From Phaseolibacter flectens ATCC 12775 (GTDB lineage Bacteria > Pseudomonadota > Gammaproteobacteria > Enterobacterales > Enterobacteriaceae): DNA of 64,000 nt. Below, one piece after another: positions 58,515 through 64,000 of this stretch. Below the pieces are notes generated by a model. The model ran no database searches. It was not told the DNA's origin and was given only the letters and a program-made list of their open reading frames with translations. How positions within the stretch are numbered: the stretch's first letter is position 1; each line of letters begins with the position of its first letter. The stretch covers positions 1 to 64,000 of the forward strand of contig NZ_JAEE01000013.1 in NCBI RefSeq assembly GCF_000518745.1, given 5' to 3'. Position numbers and translations under genes: made by a program.

Positions 58515-59774
58515 TTAATTTCTTTTCATCATATCAAAGAATTCGTCGTTAGTTTTTGTCTTCGCCAGATTGTTAATCAGGAATTCCATTGCATCAATTT
58601 CACCCATAGGATGAATAATTTTCCGCAAGATCCACATCTTCAACAGCTCTTCCGTACCAGTCAACAGCTCTTCTTTACGGGTACCAGAACGATTATAATC
58701 GATGGCAGGGAAAACGCGCTTCTCAGCAATTTTACGGGCCAAATGCAATTCCATGTTGCCTGTTCCCTTAAACTCTTCGTAGATCACCTCATCCATTTTC
58801 GAACCGGTGTCAACCAATGCTGTCGCGATAATGGTCAGACTGCCACCTTCTTCAACGTTACGAGCAGCACCAAAGAAACGTTTAGGACGATGTAAAGCAT
58901 TCGCATCAACGCCGCCTGTAAGTACTTTTCCTGATGCTGGCACAACCGTATTGTAAGCACGAGCAAGACGAGTAATGGAATCCAGCAAAATAATCACGTC
59001 TTTTTTATGTTCAACCAGACGTTTTGCTTTTTCAATTACCATCTCGGCAACTTGTACGTGACGCGATGCGGGTTCATCAAATGTTGAAGCGATCACTTCC
59101 CCTTTCACTAATCGCTGCATCTCCGTCACTTCTTCTGGACGCTCATCAATCAGCAATACCATTAGCGTACAATCAGGGTGGTTATAGGCAATACTCTGCG
59201 CAATGTTTTGTAGCAACATTGTTTTACCGGCTTTAGGTGGTGCAACGATCAAGCCACGTTGGCCACGGCCGATCGGAGAAGCCAGATCCAGTACACGAGC
59301 GGTAATGTCTTCTGTTGAACCATTACCACGTTCCATGCGTAAACGACGATTAGCATGCAGCGGCGTTAAGTTTTCAAACAAAATTTTATTACGCGCATTT
59401 TCCGGCTTATCAAAGTTAACTTCATTGACTTTCAACAAAGCAAAGTAACGCTCACCTTCTTTAGGTGGCCGAATTTTACCGGATACGGTATCACCGGTAC
59501 GGAGGTTAAAACGTCTGATTTGACTGGGTGAAACATAGATATCATCGGGGCCGGCGAGGTAGGAGCTGTCTGCTGAACGGAGGAAACCAAATCCATCCTG
59601 CAATATCTCCAACACACCGTGGCCAAAGATATCTTCTCCACTTTTCGCGTGTTGCTTCAGAATCGCGAAGATGATGTCCTGTTTGCGCATACGCGCCAAA
59701 TTTTCCAGTCCCATGCTCTCGCCGAGGGTTATCAGCTCAGAGACCGGGGTATTCTTTAATTCGGTAAGATTCAT
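58515..59774 (-). CDS. rho: Transcription termination factor Rho
   Basis: Hexameric RNA helicase/ATPase for factor-dependent termination; 419 aa, equal to E. coli. N-terminal helical and cold-shock RNA-binding domains ([21 protein letters not shown]-type), Walker [17 protein letters not shown] (about 173-188), Walker [19 protein letters not shown]-loop and R-loop [20 protein letters not shown]. The ATG lies behind a 344-bp leader from the trxA stop. Confidence 0.98.
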   Translation of the reverse strand: MNLTELKNTPVSELITLGESMGLENLARMRKQDIIFAILKQHAKSGEDIFGHGVLEILQDGFGFLRSADSSYLAGPDDIYVSPSQIRRFNLRTGDTVSGKIRPPKEGERYFALLKVNEVNFDKPENARNKILFENLTPLHANRRLRMERGNGSTEDITARVLDLASPIGRGQRGLIVAPPKAGKTMLLQNIAQSIAYNHPDCTLMVLLIDERPEEVTEMQRLVKGEVIASTFDEPASRHVQVAEMVIEKAKRLVEHKKDVIILLDSITRLARAYNTVVPASGKVLTGGVDANALHRPKRFFGAARNVEEGGSLTIIATALVDTGSKMDEVIYEEFKGTGNMELHLARKIAEKRVFPAIDYNRSGTRKEELLTGTEELLKMWILRKIIHPMGEIDAMEFLINNLAKTKTNDEFFDMMKRN

Positions 59775-60118
59775 AGTGATGGATTCTTGACTCGGGGATT
59801 TATCGAAATGTTAGTCATGAGTGGTATGGCAACTATCCACGCCTGTTGTTAATAGAATAACCAATTAAAAACCCGACGCAGATGTCCTGAATGCTTTGAA
59901 TGGGACTGACGGCGACGAGGTATCCTAAATCGTATATACGACGGAATTTTCTTCCAATTACAGCGATTCTGACGGACAAAGCTAAAAGCGCTAAAAATTA
60001 ATCATAAATCGGTATGACAACGGAAGATCAAGATGTAGTAAGTTCAACTTAGCACAGCGAACCGCCGACGTCCAGCACAAGATTGCCATGCTCCGTGCCA
60101 GACGCCGAATAAATAATA
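59775..60118 (-). promoter_or_regulatory. rho leader region (trxA-rho intergenic)
   Basis: A 344-bp gap with no supported gene. In E. coli the rho leader is long, autoregulated by Rho itself and includes the rhoL frame. I found no convincing rhoL here, although a stretch resembling a C-rich, poorly structured transcript (ATACCTCGTCGCCGTCAGTC) precedes rho. Assignment as a regulatory leader rests on position. Confidence 0.5.
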
Positions 60119-60451
60119 TTAATTTAAATTAGCATCCAAAAATTCTTTTAATTGGCCTTTAGATAGCGCGCCAACTTTCGTCGCGATTAACTCGCCTTTG
60201 GAAAACAATAACAAAGTAGGAATACCACGAATACCATACTTAGGCGCAGTTTCTGGATGTTCATCGATGTTAAGTTTGGTGACAGTAATTTTCCCATCAT
60301 ATTCTTCAGCGATTTCATCAAGAATCGGTGCGATCATTTTGCAAGGGCCACACCACTCGGCCCAGAAGTCAACCAGCGTTAAGCTCTCGGCTTTTAATAC
60401 CGTACTCTCGAAACTGTCATCAGTAAGGTGAACGATTTTTTCGCTGCTCAT
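60119..60451 (-). CDS. trxA: Thioredoxin 1 TrxA
   Basis: General cytoplasmic disulphide reductant; 110 aa (E. coli 109) with the redox motif [13 protein letters not shown] (Cys 33/36), the cis-Pro of [11 protein letters not shown], and [17 protein letters not shown] at the end. It is divergent from rhlB and precedes rho on the same strand, as in E. coli. Confidence 0.98.
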   Translation of the reverse strand: MSSEKIVHLTDDSFESTVLKAESLTLVDFWAEWCGPCKMIAPILDEIAEEYDGKITVTKLNIDEHPETAPKYGIRGIPTLLLFSKGELIATKVGALSKGQLKEFLDANLN

Positions 60452-60571
60452 AATTAGCTCCTGTCATCAATGCCGGTAAAGCCGACATCTACTCATATCA
60501 ACAAAATAAGTTGACGTTATTTCTTATATACGCTTTCTTAAAGCGGCCTTAAGCTGATATTCTATCATACT

Positions 60572-61858
60572 ATGAGCAAAACACACTTAACAGAAAAGAA
60601 GTTTTCCGACTTCGCCCTGCACCCGCAGGTAATTGAAGCCCTTGATAAGAAAGGATTTAGGCAATGCACGCCAATTCAGGCTCTGGCATTACCTTATGCA
60701 CTTTCTGGTCAGGACATCGCGGGACAGGCGCAAACCGGTACGGGAAAAACGATGGCGTTCCTGACGTCAACGTTTCATTTTTTACTTTCTAATCCATTGC
60801 AGAGTTCAGCAGCGGCTAATCAGCCACGTGCATTAATTATGGCACCAACCCGTGAGTTGGCTGTACAAATCCATGCGGATGCCGAACCTCTCGCACAACA
60901 AACTGGGCTTAAATTAGGTCTGGCTTATGGTGGTGATGGCTATGATAAACAACTGAAGGTATTGAATCTGGGCGTTGATATTCTGGTCGGTACGACTGGC
61001 CGCATTATCGATTACATTAAACAAGATCATGTCAGCTTAAACGCAATTCAAGTTGTGGTACTGGATGAAGCCGATCGGATGTTCGATTTGGGATTCATTA
61101 AAGATATTCGCTGGTTATTCCGCCGTATGCCACCGGCTACGTCACGATTGACGATGTTATTTTCTGCAACGTTATCTTGGCGTGTCAGAGAATTGGCCTT
61201 TGAGCATATGAATAACGCACAATATATTGAAGTGGAGCCAGAACAAAAAACGGGTCACCGCATCAAAGAAGAACTCTTCTACCCGTCGAATGAAGATAAA
61301 ATGCGTCTGTTACAGACACTGATCGAAGAAGAGTGGCCAGATCGGGCGATTATTTTTGCAAACACAAAATACCGTTGCGAAGATATCTGGGGGCACCTCA
61401 GTGCAGATGGACACCGAGTCGGATTACTCACCGGCGATGTGCCACAAAAGAAACGGTTGCGCATCCTCGAAGATTTTACTTTGGGAAATTTAGATATCCT
61501 TGTTGCAACGGATGTTGCTGCGCGAGGTTTGCATATCCCCGAAGTGACCCATGTGTATAACTATGACTTACCCGATGATCGTGAGGACTATGTTCACCGT
61601 ATTGGCCGGACTGGCCGAGCAGGTGCTAGCGGACACTCAATTAGCTTAGCTTGCGAAGAATACGCACTCAATCTGACTGCCATTGAAGACTATATTGAGC
61701 ATCAGATCCCAGTGAGTAACTATAATAGGGAAGCCCTTTTGACGGATCTCCCAGCAGCACGACGTTTAAACCGCTCGCGAAGTAATAATTACCGCCGGAA
61801 TAATACACAGCGCCGAAGCGATGGTTCAAGACAGAATAGCCGTAAAAGATCGGGATAA
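60572..61858 (+). CDS. rhlB: DEAD-box RNA helicase RhlB
   Basis: RNA-degradosome helicase binding RNase E; 428 aa (E. coli 421). Q motif [22 protein letters not shown], Walker [35 protein letters not shown] (DEAD), [12 protein letters not shown] (SAT), [12 protein letters not shown] and [16 protein letters not shown] are all present. The C-terminus is basic and Arg/Asn/Ser-rich. The next gene, gppA, begins six bases after its stop. Confidence 0.97.
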   Translation: MSKTHLTEKKFSDFALHPQVIEALDKKGFRQCTPIQALALPYALSGQDIAGQAQTGTGKTMAFLTSTFHFLLSNPLQSSAAANQPRALIMAPTRELAVQIHADAEPLAQQTGLKLGLAYGGDGYDKQLKVLNLGVDILVGTTGRIIDYIKQDHVSLNAIQVVVLDEADRMFDLGFIKDIRWLFRRMPPATSRLTMLFSATLSWRVRELAFEHMNNAQYIEVEPEQKTGHRIKEELFYPSNEDKMRLLQTLIEEEWPDRAIIFANTKYRCEDIWGHLSADGHRVGLLTGDVPQKKRLRILEDFTLGNLDILVATDVAARGLHIPEVTHVYNYDLPDDREDYVHRIGRTGRAGASGHSISLACEEYALNLTAIEDYIEHQIPVSNYNREALLTDLPAARRLNRSRSNNYRRNNTQRRSDGSRQNSRKRSG

Positions 61859-61864
61859 TTGCCC

Positions 61865-62776
61865 ATGAATGATGCCTGTACGCTGTATGCTGCGATCGAC
61901 CTTGGCTCTAACAGTTTTCATTTGTCACTGGTTCGTGATGCCAATGGCGAGGTGCAGACCGTCTCCCGTACCAAGCGGAAAGTCCGTCTTGCCGCGGGTC
62001 TGGATAAAGAGAATCGATTATCTGAGGAGGCCATGCAGCGTGGCTGGCAATGTCTGAGGTTATTTGCCGAAAAGCTTCAGTCAATCCCGCCACATCATAT
62101 TCGCATTGTTGCAACGGCGACCCTCCGCTATGCCACTAATGCCGATACTTTTCTGATAAAAGCAAGTCAAATACTGGGGCACCGGATTGACGTTATTTCA
62201 GGCGAAGAAGAAGCGAGACTGATCTATTTGGGCGTCAACCAAACCACTCAGGGTCCAGATAAACGGTTAGTCCTTGATATTGGCGGTGCCAGTAGTGAGT
62301 TAATCGCAGGCAATCAACACCAAGCTATCCTGTTGTTTAGTTTACCTATGGGCTGTGTCACATGGATTAACCGCTACTTTAGCGATCATTGCTTGTCGGC
62401 TGAGAATTTTGCGCGTGCAGAGAACGCCGCACTGGTGATGCTTGCACAGATCGCCGATGTGCTAAAACAGCAGCAATGGCAAATTTGTGTTGGCGCATCA
62501 GGTACGATTCAAGCGATACAAGCGATGATACGGACTCAGCACAGAGGGGCTGATATCACTCTCCCGACCTTACAGTTACTGAAACAGCAAGTGATTGAAT
62601 GTATCACGCTTGACCAGTTGGTTATAGAGGGACTCAATCCTGAACAAGCCCCGGTTTTTGCTGGAGGTTTATCCATTTTAATTGCCATGTTTATTGCGCT
62701 CGATATCGACAGAATGCTTTTAGCGGGGGGAGCGCTAAGGGAGGGCTTGCTTCACGGCCTCCTGCCAACACCTTAA
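61865..62776 (+). CDS. gppA: C-terminally truncated Ppx/GppA-family phosphatase GppA
   Basis: Homologue of guanosine pentaphosphate phosphatase/exopolyphosphatase, but only 303 aa against 494 in E. coli. The two actin-like domains are intact: [33 protein letters not shown]-like [49 protein letters not shown] and [16 protein letters not shown]. The protein then stops at LPTP*, where E. coli continues with about 185 residues of HD-like C-terminal domain. The ATG at 61865 is used (a TTG at 61859 touches the rhlB stop). Two-domain short forms exist in the family, so activity is possible. Confidence 0.88.
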   Translation: MNDACTLYAAIDLGSNSFHLSLVRDANGEVQTVSRTKRKVRLAAGLDKENRLSEEAMQRGWQCLRLFAEKLQSIPPHHIRIVATATLRYATNADTFLIKASQILGHRIDVISGEEEARLIYLGVNQTTQGPDKRLVLDIGGASSELIAGNQHQAILLFSLPMGCVTWINRYFSDHCLSAENFARAENAALVMLAQIADVLKQQQWQICVGASGTIQAIQAMIRTQHRGADITLPTLQLLKQQVIECITLDQLVIEGLNPEQAPVFAGGLSILIAMFIALDIDRMLLAGGALREGLLHGLLPTP

Positions 62777-62855
62777 CCATGTAAGGCATGGCAACCCTGC
62801 GGAGCTGCAAGCAGGATCACCGTTAATGTTTCAGCTCAATATTTTTCTTAGCCTT

Positions 62856-64000
62856 TTATTTCTTGGCTTGAGCCAGCATGGCTTTTAGATCAGCAACGCG
62901 ACTCTGATTCTTGGCCATTCGCTGCTGCTGGCTGAGTTGTGGGCGCTCATCCTCACGCAACAAATCATCTTGGGGCAACTCCAGTAAAAAACGACTGGGT
63001 TCAGGACGAATAAGCTCACCATATTGACGGCGCTCACGACATAAGGTAAAAGTCAGTCCTTTTTGAGCCCGAGTGATACCAACATAAGCCAAGCGCCTTT
63101 CTTCATCAATGTTATCTTCATCAATACTGCTCTGATGGGGTAATAACCCCTCTTCCATGCCCACCAGATAGACATAAGGAAACTCTAGCCCCTTAGATGC
63201 ATGCAGGGTCATCAATTGCACTTGATCCAGCGCCTCATCATTTTCACCCCGCTCCATCATATCGCGCAATGTGAAACGCGTAACCACTTGATTAAGCGTC
63301 ATCGGCTCATCAAGATCACTGCCTTCAAGCATCTCAGTTAACCATTTGAATAACGTATTGACATTTTTCATCCGCATCTCAGCGGCCTTATTACTGGAAG
63401 AATTCGCGTGTAGCCAGCTTTCATAATCAATACCATGAACCAAATCACGAACCGCAGTAATAGGATCGTGCTCACTGAGCGTAATAATGCCATCCAGCCA
63501 ATGAGTAAACTGTTGCAAACTTTGCAAATTACGCCCATGAAGTCGTTCAGCTAAACCAAGATCAAAGCTTGCTCTAAATAAGCTTTTAGCACGTAAACTG
63601 GCCCACTCGCCTAACTTTTGAAGTGTTGTTGCCCCTATCTCTCTTCTGGGTGTATTGACGATCCTTAAGAACGCACTATCATCGTCAGGATTAGTAATAA
63701 CCCGTAAATAAGCAAGCAGATCTTTAATTTCAGGGCGAGAGAAAAAGGAAGTCCCACCGGATATTTTATAAGGAATGCGGTTGGTCATCAGGAACTTCTC
63801 AAAAACCCGTGACTGGTGATTACCACGATAAAGAATGGCATACTCACTGTAGGAGGTTTTATTGATAAAGTGGTGTGCAATAAGTTCTGCTGTTACCCGC
63901 TCAGCCTCATGATCTTCGTGATTGGCCGTCACGACTTTTAATAATTCACCTTCACCCAATTGTGAAAATAGCTTTTTTTCAAAAACATGGGGATTATTGG
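62856..64000 (-). CDS. rep: ATP-dependent DNA helicase Rep (3' part)
   Basis: C-terminal part of a 3'-5' SF1A helicase that clears proteins ahead of forks; its N-terminal portion lies beyond the right edge and the frame runs open to 64000. About 380 residues are seen, matching E. coli Rep from [15 protein letters not shown] onward: [65 protein letters not shown] (motif V) and [12 protein letters not shown] (motif VI). It faces gppA across a 79-bp gap with small hairpins. Confidence 0.95.
   Translation of the reverse strand, partial: NNPHVFEKKLFSQLGEGELLKVVTANHEDHEAERVTAELIAHHFINKTSYSEYAILYRGNHQSRVFEKFLMTNRIPYKISGGTSFFSRPEIKDLLAYLRVITNPDDDSAFLRIVNTPRREIGATTLQKLGEWASLRAKSLFRASFDLGLAERLHGRNLQSLQQFTHWLDGIITLSEHDPITAVRDLVHGIDYESWLHANSSSNKAAEMRMKNVNTLFKWLTEMLEGSDLDEPMTLNQVVTRFTLRDMMERGENDEALDQVQLMTLHASKGLEFPYVYLVGMEEGLLPHQSSIDEDNIDEERRLAYVGITRAQKGLTFTLCRERRQYGELIRPEPSRFLLELPQDDLLREDERPQLSQQQRMAKNQSRVADLKAMLAQAKK

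Noticed and set aside
62760-62856. Frameshift splitting gppA
   Set aside because: Only 79 bp remain before the rep stop, too little for the missing 185 codons in any frame, so this is a deletion and not a frameshift.

Overview
The window looks like chromosomal DNA of a member of the Enterobacterales (Gammaproteobacteria). Gene content and order follow, in inverted orientation, the Escherichia coli block from an rrn operon next to hemG through fadBA, tatABC, ubiEJB, metE/metR, recQ, uvrD, xerC, dapF, cyaA, hemCDXY, a four-tRNA array (Arg-His-Leu-Pro) and the enterobacterial common antigen (ECA) locus to rho, trxA, rhlB, gppA and rep. I cannot name the genus from the sequence alone.

Layout. 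1-300: P1/P2 promoters and leader of a 16S-23S-5S operon that runs leftward out of the window. 344-4320 (-): hemG, trkH, yigZ, pepQ. 4504-7860 (+): fadBA behind a near-perfect FadR operator. 7916-10131 (-): fre, ubiD. 10522-11010 (+): rfaH. 11245-18324 (-): tatCBA without tatD, the ubiquinone genes ubiB-ubiJ-ubiE, rmuC, udp. 18596-24773: ysgA, metE/metR, yigL, pldB. 24836-28224 (-): rhtC without rhtB, recQ, pldA. 28399-29668 (+): yigI, aphA. 29718-36592 (-): corA, uvrD, then yigB, xerC, yigA, dapF and lptM, where 4-bp overlaps couple the middle genes. 36795-43963: cyaY, cyaA and the haem operon hemCDXY.

43964-47735 is an accessory island replacing the yifK/asl material that flanks this tRNA array in E. 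coli. It carries a lambda S-type holin, a levansucrase (GH68) and a divergent P2 Ogr/Delta-type zinc-finger activator, then about 1.1 kb of decayed DNA. The DNA upstream of levansucrase contains a dyad of the form bound by Ogr in P2 late promoters (TGTTGT-N12-ACAACC), about 54 bp upstream of a plausible start site. I read this as a phage late-gene circuit, and probably a phage lysis pore, taken over for expression and release of an extracellular sugar polymerase that has no signal peptide. This is the most interesting part of the window.

47739-48148 (-): tRNA-Pro, -Leu, -His, -Arg. 48293-58328 (-): a reduced ECA locus (wecG, wzyE, wecF, wzxE, wecE, wecD, wecC, wecB, wecA) lacking wzzE, rffG and rffH. 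58515-64000: rho, trxA, rhlB, a gppA lacking its C-terminal third, and the 3' part of rep.

Other departures from the standard core are a YsgA homologue whose catalytic Cys is Gly, a 15-codon leader frame overlapping the corA ribosome-binding site, and a conserved UUG start for cyaA.
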